Both the position numbers and the translations under genes were made by a program. Under the pieces are notes generated by a model. It worked only from the letters and a program-made list of their open reading frames with translations, made no database searches and had not been told where the DNA came from. A stretch of DNA of 64,000 nucleotides from Cryptomeria japonica (lineage: Eukaryota > Streptophyta > Pinopsida > Cupressales > Cupressaceae): contig NC_081413.1 in the NCBI RefSeq assembly GCF_030272615.1, positions 19,104,285 to 19,168,284 on the forward strand. Reading direction: 5' to 3'. Shown here piece by piece: positions 23,688-33,842 of this stretch; position 1 is the stretch's first letter; the number at the start of each line of letters is the position of its first letter.

Positions 23688-24072
23688 TTTCTATCTTCTT
23701 TTTACAAAAAAGTGTCCAAAATGATAACTTTTGTTGCTCTAGGTGGCAATTTGAGCAACCCAACACAACCAACCTTCCAAAACCACCTAGGAATAATTAA
23801 AAAGACTTTCTAAACATGTTTCAATTCTTTCCAAAGCATTTCTAGGCCTATAAGGTAATTTTCTGCTTTTTAGCCTTATTTGGCTTAGAAGCACAAAATT
23901 GACAATTCAAGCCCTAAGAAGAAAAACTTGATCTCTCAATAAAAAAATGAGATCAAACACTTATGAAATGACTAAACACAACCTATGACAACATTTCAAA
24001 ACTAACAAGACACTAAAGCATGAAAAATACCAAAAATGGAGAGTATAAGCAAAACTAGGTGCTCCTGCACCA
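23688..24072 (-). mobile_element. Chromovirus-1 5' LTR, second part
   Basis: It continues the LTR interrupted at 17,995 and aligns with 11,370-11,757 of the 3' LTR. It ends GGTGCTCCTGCACCA at 24,072, followed by the target duplication AATAC and the resumed Copia-A gag frame. Confidence 0.9.
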
Positions 24073-24758
24073 AATACAAAGACAAATTTAAAGCTAGTTC
24101 AACAAGACTTGATGAGATGTTGGAAAGTCAGAGACATGGAAAGGATATGCGAGGCCTATTATTTGAGAAAGGTGAATCCTCCAGATCTAGACAAGGCAAT
24201 GCTAAACCTGATCAGAAGAAGAGCAAGAATCCTTCGGTAAGACAACCTAATGCTCATAAATTCAATGGTAGATGTTTTACTTGCAACAAATTTGGTCATA
24301 TGGAAAGTTGGTGTAGAAGTAGGATGAATAATGGAATGATGAAAAATATGAATAATTTTTCTACCTTTACTGGTTAGTGTTTCATATACAATAATTTTGG
24401 ACACAAGTCAAATGTGTTTAGAGCAGTAATAAATAACTTTTAGAACAAAAGATGTTATTCCTGTGGAATGTTTGGACAGATCTCTCATCAGTGTAGGACA
24501 AGAAAAAACTAGATGAACTTCAGACCTATGAAGAATAATGTTGTTTGCATTGCATACAATGAAACTAGTCAGATTGCAAAATTTTGCAGAAGCAAAAATA
24601 GTGCTTTGGTTGACAAGAACAAATCAGATGAAAAGGAAAAGGCAAAAGTAGATGAGATCATAGACCAGCATAAGAATATGTGGGTAAAGAAGGATGAATC
24701 TCAGCTAGATAATGAATCTGTACCTAAATCTGATGTAGAATCTTCATTCAGTAACTAG
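24073..24758 (+). pseudogene. gag: Copia-A gag, C-terminal zinc-knuckle part (unit 1)
   Basis: It resumes as YKDKFKASSTRLDEMLESQR, homologous to HKEKFKKCSEELGDML of Copia-B, then SVRQPNAHKFNGRCFTCNKF. The first knuckle is intact (CFTCNKFGHMESWC). The second and fourth are degraded (CFIYNNFGHKSN, CIAYNETSQIAKFC). The third has CYSCGMFGQISHQC with its His replaced by Gln. The tail is acidic/Lys-rich, ending VESSFSN and TAG at 24,756. Stops near 24,375, 24,440 and 24,509 break the frame. Confidence 0.85.
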
Positions 24759-24762
24759 GACT

Positions 24763-24846
24763 TTTGGCCTTAGGGGGAAGCAAACCAATGCAAATCTTGT
24801 AGTACCCCTTGATGAGATCTGTAGTGAATGGATTATAGATGGCAGT
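24763..24846 (+). pseudogene. pol: Copia-A protease leader scrap
   Basis: After the gag stop one frame stays open for 28 codons: FGLRGKQTNANLVVPLDEIC then SEWIIDGS. The last residues match the start of copia retropepsin (usually WIIDSG). The homology ends there; the following 290 bp are leader to ORF2. It marks the point where pol has been lost. The same scrap is at 45,992-46,075. Confidence 0.6.
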
Positions 24847-25133
24847 TGATATTCGGAACTGAGATGGCTAATTTTGGCATACGGTTGAATATTTGAAGCG
24901 CATTTATTTCAATGTGAAATTAGGATTTTCAAAAGCTAAAAGGGAAAGTACGAGAATCATTCTTCACTTTGCAAATATTTAGTATTTTTGAGCTAAAGAA
25001 CTAAGTGATCAGAATTTATAGGCGATCAAAGAGCTAAAAGCAATCTGGCAAAGCGATTTAGGGCATTTGCCAATTGGTTAAGGTATTTTTTTAAAGGGAA
25101 TCTTTCTAAGTCCAATTTTCTAAGATTTCTAAA

Positions 25134-27541
25134 ATGGCATCTACATCTTCCATTACTACTCCACTAGTGGTTGAATTTAAGAACATGAAATGTCTTGTAT
25201 TCAAAAAACACCCTTACAAATTGATGGAAGATGACTCTGTTGGAGCATTTTCCTTCATTTCACAAGGAGTCTTGCATGTTGATGATGTTCGAGCTTATAT
25301 TCACTGTGAAATTGAAAAAACTGGCTGAGAAGACATATTGGACTTATACACAGACAAAATTGTGGATGATATCGACAATCCTAAGCCAAAATTTGAACAA
25401 CTAAAGAAAAAGGGTTTCGCCCAATTTTTGAACTTTCCAACTTTTAATGAGGAGTGGGTAAGATATGTGGTGAGTAGGATCCATGCTGAATTTATGTAGC
25501 TAGACCAACCTTACAAGATCACCGCTGAAATTATTAAGGAAGTTACCTATTTGAATCAAACCCGTGAGAAGCTAGGGTTGCGGAAGGTCACAAACCCTAC
25601 CGTAAACAAACTAACTTGTGTAGAGTTTGATGGGCCATCGATGAAGATCAACATAATTAAAGAAGATGATGTTAAATTTGTTGCAATGCTAATTGGTTAG
25701 AAGGTGTATCAATCCAACAAATTGAATTTGGTATTTCACACTGTAATTCATGCTTCTTATAAAATGGTCAAGGAAGACAAACACTATGACTTGTGTTGTG
25801 TGTTGTTGGAGGATTTACTAATAAATTTGAAAAAGATTAAACAAGATAAGAAACATGTTTTTAAATTTGGATATTTGATTGTCTGTCTAGCCCTCAACTT
25901 CATGAATAAAATCCCCAGAACCGGCAAGGTACAATAGGCTTATGACAGAATAGTTGTGCAAATATAAAGAAAGGACTTGATAGTATTGGGAGCCAAGACA
26001 ATCAAAATGATACATTGTGGGCTTTCTTTAAAAAATTTCAAGATAAAATGAAACAGAGAGTGAGGATCCCCCAAAAAATGTTAAGAAATATGAGGGGATA
26101 ATTTTCTTCATGGTAAATAAAGATTAATGTCTAATGGAACTAGTTTAATCCTGAACAATATGGATAATACCAATGGGGTATGAGGTTGATGAGGATACCT
26201 TGGATGCATATGCACAAAAATTGTTGAATGCTCCGGAAGACACCAAGGAGGAGAGGTTTGGAACTTACAAAGATAAATCAATAGAGTTGCTATCCATGTT
26301 CTCTGAACTGCTGAGGAAGAGGAAGGTGCCAAAGATTGTGCAAGAAATTCTTGTTGAGAAGGTCATCCTTGAGAAAGAGTCGGGGTTGCTAAGTGTGAAA
26401 GGGATGTAATTGAAAAAGAAAAGAAATAGAAGCCTGCATCTTCTCTCATTAAAATAAAAGTGATAGGACCTTCTCTCACTTTGATGAAGACACCTCCTAC
26501 TAAATTTGAGCCATCTGGTGTATCTCCTAAGGGGAAAAGTGTTATGATGAAGAAGAAGAAGATACAAAGAGAGTATGTAGTTGGTTGTTCGGTGGAATCA
26601 GAGACTGAATCTGATTCAGAAATTCACAAGGCACCAAAGAAAGGTGAATTTTCTAGAGTGATCTGAAAAACCCAATCTGGTGGTGAGAATGAGGAGCCGA
26701 GGAAGAAGAAGGAAAGATCTGATTCTATAAGGTAGGCAAGCCCATGAAAGGAAATAAGACAAAATCCGATCTAGATGAGACTATAGAATCCGGTAAGATG
26801 AAATCATCTAAAATAGAGTATCATATTATACCTCCTCTATCTACTTAGGAATTAATTGATGAAATTATTAAAGATAGGAATTTTAAGAACATCCTTGTAT
26901 ATTATGTAAATATTAATGATAAGGATTAGAGATAGATTGAGGAAGTTGTAATCTTGTATATGGATGTATTTAGTAAAACAATAATTGAGATAGAAAAATA
27001 TCTTTCAAAAGATTTTTATAGCCTAATTGATGCTAGGAGAAAATTTGCAAGCCAAATGGATAGAGAAATAAAGGAGACTGAACTGGTTAATCAGTGCACC
27101 ATTATCAAAAAAGAAGAAATTCACAAATTATTTTTGTTAGAAAATAAGAAGGAATTTAGAAGTAAGCATAGGGTCAACAGTTTGATGGTTGGCTGAGTTG
27201 ATGAAATAAGGAGAGAAACTAGTAAAATTTGGAAAAAGTTTCTCACTGAGAACTGGCTTGTAGATACTACCACTCAAAAGAATACCACCCAGTCATAGAA
27301 TCCTCTTGCAGACAATGTAAATATAGAAGAGGATACTCAAGATATTGGTGAACAACAAATTTTAGCTTCTGATAAGGTTGAGCCAGCAAAAGAAAGTGAT
27401 AAACCAATAGAGGTAGAGGATGGTGCACCAAGTGGTGACACTGGTGCACAGGAGGCACCTAAAGATGTTGAATCCATATCTGTTGAGGGAGAGAAGAAAG
27501 AAGAGGTGAAACAAGATGAACCAGATAAGGATAAGGGTAAG
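25134..27541 (+). pseudogene. Copia-A ORF2, main part (unit 1)
   Basis: It starts MASTSSITTPLVVEF at 25,134; Copia-B ORF2 starts MASSSTPEF in the same place. Shared blocks with Copia-B: VGAFSFISQGV with AYIHCEIEKTG (B: IGAFSQIPKGV, IYIHCGIDELG), FPTFNEEWVRYVVSRIHAEF (B: IPNFPKDIIRIVLRRVHGEF), LEDLLINLKKIKQDKKHVF (B: LKDELIDNLGKIKGDKKGTF) and MGYEVDEDTLDAYAQKLLNA (B: MGYEIDDNIIETYAKALLEA). Downstream are a Lys/Glu-rich linker and a Glu/Pro-rich tail ending DEPDKDKGK at the solo LTR insertion. Function unknown; there are no reverse transcriptase, integrase or protease motifs. Many stops and frameshifts. Confidence 0.75.
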
Positions 27542-29111
27542 TGATGGGGAGGTGTACTCAAAGAGAGTTAATTCATTGTCTAATTGCATTCAAGTGTTTT
27601 CCTAGTGGGCTCCCTTCATTGTTCATCTAGTCTAATAGTCAATTTAGACATCTCAACTCTCTAGGAGTGCTCCCAATCAAGATGTGCTCACTAGTTGCTC
27701 ATGCATGGTTAAGATTCACAGGAGTAAATCCAACCTTCCACTCTCAAGATCTTAATAAATGTTTTCAAAGGTTGAAGTAAGTGTTCTTGATGTTTTCCAA
27801 GAGTGTTCAACTAGTTTTTATTAGGGGTTTGGTTCTTTTTCCCATTGCTCCTTCCTTTCCCTATTTTCTAGGCTTAGTAGCCCTAGAGCCCCAATTAGCC
27901 CTACCTAACCGGTTTTTGTGGATTTTCTCACAATTTACCCAAAGAACCACACAAAATATTTGATGATCTGGTTACCCTTTTGAAATTACTTTCCAATTTA
28001 TGAAGTGGGGAATCTTAATCTGACCATATAGGTATCGAACCCGAGAAATGCTTGTTTTAGAGGGTTTAGGCTTATTTTGGTCTTTTTCCAAGGCTTAGGT
28101 GTCTTCCTTGATCTTCCACACCTCCAAACTCACACATATGATCTTCCACACCCCACTTGTTCATTCCCAACACTCTGCAACTCCAACCCTACTCATTCCT
28201 ACAAACACTTGCATAATCTCATTCATTTTCTAACCGGGCTATGACTCAGCTCGTCTGGGAAATGATGCTCATTGTCCTTTCAAAAACCTCCAAAGGAAAA
28301 TAAAGGATATGTACACTATAAAAAGGTTCCATGTATTGATTCCCAAGGGTTATTGAGAAGAAATCAAAGGACTTCAAGCTGGAACCATGTTTGGGCCTCT
28401 CAAACCCTTACTCAGGCCGAGAGCTTGCAAAACTGAAAAACTCAATTCAAACCTACAATAAAACTAGCCAAAATGATTCCTAAGAACTACAATAACATGT
28501 AAAAAACAACAATAAAATAATAGAAATGCAATCAATCCATTAATTACGAACTCCTGCTCTAATTCTTGAAAAATGCAAGGTAAAACTAAAAAATGGTCTC
28601 CAATTTGTATTCCAATCTACTCCAGGCATTCAACAACCTCATTAAATTCATTCTCAAGGAATTTATATGCCATTTTTTTCCTAACTACCTCTCCATCATT
28701 TTACTAACCAACCCTTTGCTCAAAAATGCAAAAAGTTGCTCAACATTGCAAAAAGTCGTCAAGCAACTTTGACAATTTTTGCCAAAAAGTGCATTCTTGC
28801 CTTACATGCTTTGTTTTCTCCTCCAAACCATATAAGATGACTAAAGACCATTAAATTAACATGTCCCAATTCCAAATAGGCCTATTCAAGGCATTTTACA
28901 TCAAAATGCAAGATTATGCCATTTTAGGCTTATAAGGGCTTACAAGCCAAAATTGAGCACATGCATTGTTCTAAGTACAATCAACATATCAAAACATTTC
29001 AAAAACATATGAGGACCTAAGAGAAGACTCTTATTCACCATAACAAACCAAACTATGAATAAACACACCAAAATGAAGAATTTTTACTCAAAACTAGGGG
29101 CTCCTGCACCA
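27542..29111 (-). mobile_element. Solo LTR of a chromovirus-related gypsy family (unit 1)
   Basis: The edges TGATGGGGAGGTG and GGGCTCCTGCACCA resemble the chromovirus LTR edges (TGATAGGGAGATT and GGTGCTCCTGCACCA). A perfect 5-bp target duplication GTAAG flanks it (27,537-27,541 and 29,112-29,116). No internal region or second LTR is present, so it is a solo LTR left by LTR-LTR recombination. It interrupts Copia-A ORF2. Strand is inferred from the edge similarity. Confidence 0.9.
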
Positions 29112-29800
29112 GTAAGGGTATGAAGACTCTGCTACTTGTAGCAATTGACACTAGAAAAACCCAAAGCCTAAGGAGTTTTCCATAGTTCAACATCAATTTT
29201 GATAGAACCTTTGACCAAATGTCTCTGGCTGAGAGAATGATAGCTATTGCTTCTCTTCAGGCGCAAGCCAGTTGAGAGCTAGAGCAATCGGAATAAGAAG
29301 AGAAGAAACTCATTGAAAAATATGTTAAAGTTTTCGAACAGGTGCTACCAGATCTACAACTTGATGCGAGTACCAGTTCATCTAGTAAGATTAAAAATTT
29401 AATTGATCATATATCCACCAAATTTGATTCTTTATCTAAAGAATTAGTTGACAAGCTATGGAGAAGTTTAAGGATGCTAAAATTCAATTTTTTTTGCAAA
29501 TGATTAGTAATGATAAGGCACAACTAGATAAAGAGTTAAAACTGATTGATGAAGCCGTGGTGGAAGGTGGTCAGATTTACAAGTCTTATCTAATTTTGAT
29601 CAATTTTACTACTAAGATAGACAAGCAGATAAAGAATTTTAAAGGGTTGCTAGCTCTGATTTCTTAGGACTATGATCCCACAACCAATTTAACCGGCAGT
29701 ATTGAGGGACAAATTTTGAATATAAATGAGCATATTAGGAATTTTGAGAAGGAAAAGGAGAGGATGCTTAGGTGATCAGGTAAACTTCGGAACTTAATTA
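29112..29800 (+). pseudogene. Copia-A ORF2, C-terminal coiled-coil part (unit 1)
   Basis: It resumes in the ORF2 sense after the solo LTR. Readable blocks: MSLAERMIAIASLQAQAS, KKLIEKYVKVFEQVLPDL and IKNLIDHISTKFDSLSKELV, then in another frame MISNDKAQLDKELKLIDEAV and LINFTTKIDKQIKNFKGLLA. It matches the Copia-B ORF2 C-terminus in position and style (IPILKLIAPK, DTLSNFITDNLL, FKKLYRDTCK). Heptad spacing suggests a long coiled coil. Stops and one frameshift near 29,470 disrupt it. Confidence 0.65.
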
Positions 29801-30293
29801 GTCCCCGGTTGGACACCCTAGTGTATCATAAGATGGACTGCATTCAAAACATGTCTTAGGAGACTCCTATTGAGATCACAAATATATAATTTCATGCTTA
29901 TATTTTGAATGATTTTTTTCAATTTTGGAGTTGTTACGAACATGATGAAACACATATCTTGGGTTCCTGAAGATGGCATATGTAGATATATTGAAGCATG
30001 TATAGATTTAATCCTCTGGTGAGTGTGTATATATATATATGTACATGCAATTTTGGTACACACCCTATCTTTGGCATATCTATCAAAGGGGGAGAGATGA
30101 GGTGAAAAATGTATAGTGTACAGACTAATTGTACATATGGAGTGTACAATCTGATGTATTGTGGATTGATAGATTTTTTATCTAAGGGGGAGCCTTAGAA
30201 TTCTCAAATTCTTTTATTCTTTCATCTGATTGTACAGGTTTTAACACTTAGCCATTTTTCACAGGTGTTGCCATCAATGACAAAGGGGGAGAT
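29801..30293 (+). promoter_or_regulatory. Copia-A 3' region with three polypurine tracts (unit 1)
   Basis: Non-coding, with purine tracts at 30,084-30,098 (CAAAGGGGGAGAGATGA), 30,183-30,192 (TAAGGGGGAG) and 30,281-30,293 (CAAAGGGGGAGAT), the last touching the 3' LTR. A TATATATATATG run lies at about 30,028. Confidence 0.75.
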
Positions 30294-30550
30294 TGTTGGC
30301 AATTGACACTCATCCAACAATTTTAGGAGACTTCCCATGGTTGATTATTTATTTAGGGTTGTCATTGATGACAAATCTTCACATTGATTTGATCTGACAG
30401 TCATGATCCAAATTATTCGGAAGATGGAGGTAACCGATAGACAGTTAACTGATGAAATAAGGTATAACATGGCATTTCAATAATGCTTTGATCTGGAACG
30501 ATCTCTGATGATTATGGTGTTTTTGGTGACTTTTTTTGTGATCTCGATGA
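30294..30550 (+). mobile_element. Copia-A 3' LTR, first 257 bp (unit 1)
   Basis: It starts TGTTGGCAATTGACACTC and aligns with the 5' LTR from 8,306 to about 8,525, then stops at GATCTCGATGA where Copia-C begins. The remainder of this LTR is not in the window, as expected if it lay beyond the far end of Copia-C and outside the amplified unit. Confidence 0.85.
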
Positions 30551-32089
30551 TGATAGTTTTGATACTTAATATAAGTACAGATCCAATAGCCAACAAGATG
30601 AGAAGGGGGGGGGGGGTAAATCATACAAATTTAATCATCCATAAAAATATCAGATTCAACCTCGGTAACATATATATCAGTCATATAACCAAAAACTATC
30701 AAACATGCAAACTCAAAAGCATATGAACAATATAAACCTCATAACACCAGATTTAACGTGGAAACCCAAATAGGGAAAAACCACTGTGGGATTTCAGACC
30801 CGCTAAGAAATATACTCTTCTAGAGTATGATCAATTAAAAGCAAATCCTGTTAATGATTACAAACACATTGTTAGATGTGACCCGGTTAAGGAATTTCCC
30901 CCAGATTTGTTAGGATCTTCACTTTGTTAGAAGTGACCTTGTCAAAGGATTTCAAACACTCAATAAGATTGTCACCTTGCTAGAGGATTTACATATAAGA
31001 CTATTAAGTCTACTCAGTTAAGAGATTTTCTATCACTTTCATAAAATAACAGTAATAAAAATCTATCTGCAACTTCACATCTAAAATGCTAAAGCAGATT
31101 CCTATTTGTTCAATACAATCTAGACATAGAACTTATCTTGTCCCTCTGCTAGGCATCTATACTCTGTTATTCTAACAGGTCTTCAAGCTTCTATGCTCAG
31201 TAATCACTATGTAGCATCCCTGTGCATACACTTGCCTGTATATGTTGTTTATCAATAGTTTCCTATTTATAAACAATCTTCTAACCACTTAATCTTATTG
31301 ATCACATTTCCCATGATCAATCATAGCCATCAGATCTTCAATCTTGTCTAGGTTCAATGTATTCTTCAATTTGAAAATGTTTTACCCCACCTTGGAACTT
31401 GCATATTTACCTTGGAACTTGTGTTAGGGTATTGCGGTTCAATTTGAGCTGTAGATCTTCCTGCCGATCTTTCTTTACCATAGATTCTTTAACAATCTTC
31501 ATACATAGTTTACCAATCATTTAATTCGCTCTAGCTGATCAGCTTCCTTCGTTAAATATCACATGTAAACATTTAATGCATTCTGTTATAACTCGGTTGT
31601 AACTCAGTGAATACTAAACTTCACTCGGTAGACATTCTGCCTTCATTAATCGATAGCGATAACCTTAGGGTTTACCGACTAGGTTCCTTAGGGTTTACCG
31701 ACTAGGTTCTTTTCCTGGTAACATAGTATAGTATTAACCTTTACATTTTACAACATATGTATGATGTTAAAACAATCTAAAACATCATGATCTCATCATT
31801 GTCTGACTCAGTAGTAGTTTCCCATTGAATAACTTATCCCCTTATTCATCATATTCTTTCCTGTGTCTTTTACTGACTTCTTTATAATCTTCATATCATA
31901 CTTCTCAAGATATGGCAACATCATACTGAATTAGAAAATCAATTTCTTGACATCAATGACAAAACAATAATATCAAGATAGTAAAACATCTTTAATCAGT
32001 TATGTCCATAATCATGAACAACCTTCTTAATATCCTTATTGAAATGTCAACAATCTTTCATTGTCTGTTATAATGTAATATTGCCAACA
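30551..32089 (-). mobile_element. Copia-C 3' LTR (about 1.54 kb, unit 1)
   Basis: The right edge is ATTGCCAACA at 32,089, which on the minus strand is TGTTGGCAAT next to a polypurine tract. The left edge is taken as TGATAGTTTTG at 30,551, where similarity to the Copia-A LTR ends. Near the left end a run of G (about 30,605-30,617) is the reverse complement of the C-tract motif of the other copia LTRs. The exact left edge is uncertain by a few bases. Confidence 0.8.
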
Positions 32090-32559
32090 ATCTCACCCTT
32101 TGGAATTGATGGCAAAACCAATTGATTTGACCTTTAAAAGATTCAGATTGCTGTGATTCTGAAATGCTTGAAATGCTCCCCCCCATACATTAGACTTCTC
32201 TTCTATTTTCGGTCTTTATTTCAATATGTAGTCCTCTCTTAGTCTTCTCCCCCTTTGGTAGGTCTTCTTGTCTTCTCCCCCTTGGCAGGTCTTCTTCCCC
32301 TTTGACAACAATGCCAAAAAAAAAAAAAAGAACTAAAATATAATTTCTTTCCATAAGAAGTTATTTCCTGTTGTTGTGTATCAACTGAGTCTTGGTTAGA
32401 GCATTTATCTTCAATTCCTATTCCCTATATAATTATTTGTATTATTCCCATATTAGTTCTAGTACACTTTTAAAAAACATTCTAAAGTGTATAACTCCAG
32501 CATCAACTCCCAAAAGATTTTCAATAGAGTCATCAGATTGATGCTTTCACCGAACTTGG
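32090..32559 (-). promoter_or_regulatory. Copia-C 3' untranslated region with multiple polypurine tracts
   Basis: On the minus strand it contains four purine tracts: one against the LTR (32,090-32,103, CAAAGGGTGAGAT) and three further upstream (complements of about 32,246-32,258, 32,273-32,285 and 32,294-32,304). An A13 run lies at about 32,317. No coding signal. Confidence 0.75.
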
Positions 32560-33832
32560 TCAGTTAGTTGAAGATAGGGGTAGGAACCCTAACTTACTTC
32601 TGAGATATTCAAAAGTGTCCTTTGGTAGTGGCTTGGTGAAGATATCTACAATTTTCTCCTTTGTGCTAACATATTCCAACACCACTTTCTTCTCTTGAGC
32701 TTCTTCTCTAAGATAATGATATTTGATAGATATGTACTTTGTCTTAGAGTGCATAACAAGATTTTTTGAAATATTAATGGCACTAGTATTGTCACAGAAT
32801 ATAGTTACTGGCTCAGTAACTTTCTCATTTATACCTTCCAACAGTTGTTTGATCCATGCAATGTTGGTACAATTCAGTGCTATAGCAATATATTCAGCTT
32901 TGGCTGTTGACTGAGAAACACATCCTTGTTTCTTGCTAAGCCAACTCACTAGTCTTTCTCCTAAAAAGAAAGCTCCTCCACTTGTGCTTTTCCTATCATC
33001 AATGTTGCCTGCCCAATCAGCATCAGTATAAACTTTTAAATCAAAATCATTTCCTTTCTGATATACTAAGCCATAATCTTCAGTGCCTTTTAAGTATGTA
33101 AAAATTCTTTTGATTGTCATCATGTGTGTTTCCTTAGGATCTGAAGAAAATCTTGCAACAATACCTACTGCATGTGCTATATTTGGCCTGTTGTGAACAA
33201 CATATTGCAACTTTCCAATCATAGATCAGTATAGTGTCTCATCAACAGATGTAGATTCATCATTCTTTGATAGTTTATAGTTGGTAGTCATAGGAGTACT
33301 TACTGGTTTTGAATCCTCCATTCCAAATTTCTTTAAGATTTCCTTTATGTACTTGGATTGAGTAATGAAAATCTCATTTTTCATTTGTAGTATCTATAAA
33401 CCTATAAAATACTTTATCTCACTGATTAATGACATCTCAAATTCTTTGCTCATTTCATTTCCAAAGTTCTTGCATAAAGAGTCATTTCCACAAAATATAA
33501 TATCATCAACAAATATGGCTGAGATCAGTATTCTATTTTCATCATTCTTCATGTACATATTGTTGTTCTCACTTGTCCTTATAAATCCAATCTTAATCAA
33601 ATAAGAGTGCAATATTTCATACCATGTTCTTGGTGCTTGTTTCAGACCATATAAAGCTTTGTTCAATTTACATACTTTATCTTTATTATTGTCTTCAACA
33701 AATCCTTCAAGTTGTTCAATGAAAACTTCTTCTTCTAATATTTCATTCAGAAATGCATATTTGACATAAATTTGATATACCTTGAAGTTCTTGAAAGCAA
33801 CATATGCCAATAATGTTCTTACACCTTCAAGG
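32560..33832 (-). pseudogene. pol: Copia-C reverse transcriptase and RNase H (unit 1)
   Basis: Minus-strand order: LEGVRTLLAYVAFKNFKVYQ, ALYGLKQAPRTWYE (fingers/palm), ISAIFVDDIIFCGND (active-site FVDD, both Asp kept), EMSLISEIKYFIGL. After a frame break come SKPVSTPMTTN and, from 33,222, a 220-codon open RNase H end: MIGKLQYVVHNRPNIAHAVG, YTDADWAGNIDDRKSTSGG, GCVSQSTAKAEYIAIALN, FCDNTSAINISKNLVMHSKT and IVDIFTKPLPKDTFEYLRSK. This is the standard C-terminus of Ty1/copia pol. The N-terminal reverse transcriptase is missing because of the junction at 33,832. An open frame runs on past the junction to 33,891 into out-of-frame chromovirus sequence. Confidence 0.92.
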
Positions 33833-33842
33833 CCCTTTCTTG
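33823..33842. other. Tandem junction 1: Copia-C joined to chromovirus
   Basis: Copia-C reading ACACCTTCAAG passes directly into chromovirus CCCTTTCTTGTGC with one or two G between. The uninterrupted chromovirus at 13,321-13,340 has TATTGCATTT before the same CCC. Shared bases at the join are at most two, so it is not LTR-LTR recombination. Confidence 0.88.

Larger units (their letters stand above)
9818..24072 (-). mobile_element. Chromovirus-1: Ty3/gypsy element with chromodomain, inserted in Copia-A gag
   Basis: It is read on the minus strand. The 5' LTR is on the right (16,436-17,995 plus 23,688-24,072, split by Copia-B). Then come the PBS, gag, protease, reverse transcriptase, RNase H, integrase, chromodomain and the 3' LTR (9,818-11,757). 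LTR ends are TGGTGCAGGAGC...CCCTATCA in element orientation. Target duplication: AATAT at 9,813-9,817 and AATAC at 24,073-24,077, one mismatch. Without Copia-B the length is about 8.6 kb. The two LTRs differ at roughly one site in ten in stretches I compared by eye, so the insertion is old. Integrase active-site changes and stops make it dead. Confidence 0.92.
8306..30550 (+). mobile_element. Copia-A: Sirevirus-like, pol-less LTR retrotransposon (host of the nest)
   Basis: Order on the plus strand: 5' LTR (8,306-9,261), PBS, gag N-terminus (to 9,817), chromovirus insertion (9,818-24,072), gag C-terminus (24,073-24,758), protease scrap (to 24,846), ORF2 (25,134-27,541, split by a solo LTR, then to about 29,800), polypurine tracts, and a 3' LTR starting at 30,294 that is cut at about 30,550 by Copia-C. 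With guests removed it would be roughly 7 kb. No reverse transcriptase or integrase lies between gag and ORF2, so it is non-autonomous. The gag frame reads continuously across the chromovirus insertion site, which confirms that both sides are one element. Confidence 0.85.
13331..33832. repeat. Tandem unit 1 of an amplified retrotransposon nest (20.5 kb)
   Basis: The unit begins within the chromovirus RNase H/integrase linker (CCCTTTCTTGTGCTTAAGAG at 13,331) and ends inside Copia-C reverse transcriptase. Units 2 and 3 start with the same 20 bases at 33,833 and 62,894. In unit 1 the chromovirus continues to its left of the start point, so 13,331 is the original left boundary of the amplified segment. 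Confidence 0.9.
30551..33832 (-). mobile_element. Copia-C, 3' half (unit 1), truncated at the tandem junction
   Basis: Minus-strand copia element inserted in the Copia-A 3' LTR. In + coordinates: 3' LTR 30,551-32,089, polypurine tracts, then RNase H and reverse transcriptase. It ends abruptly inside reverse transcriptase at 33,832, where chromovirus sequence starts. Its 5' half (gag, protease, integrase, 5' LTR) is not in the window. Confidence 0.88.

Noticed and set aside
13331-33832. Assembly duplication artefact
   Set aside because: Units differ by substitutions throughout and by private indels and a private 7.8-kb insertion, unlike a collapsed or doubled contig. Long-read confirmation would still settle it.
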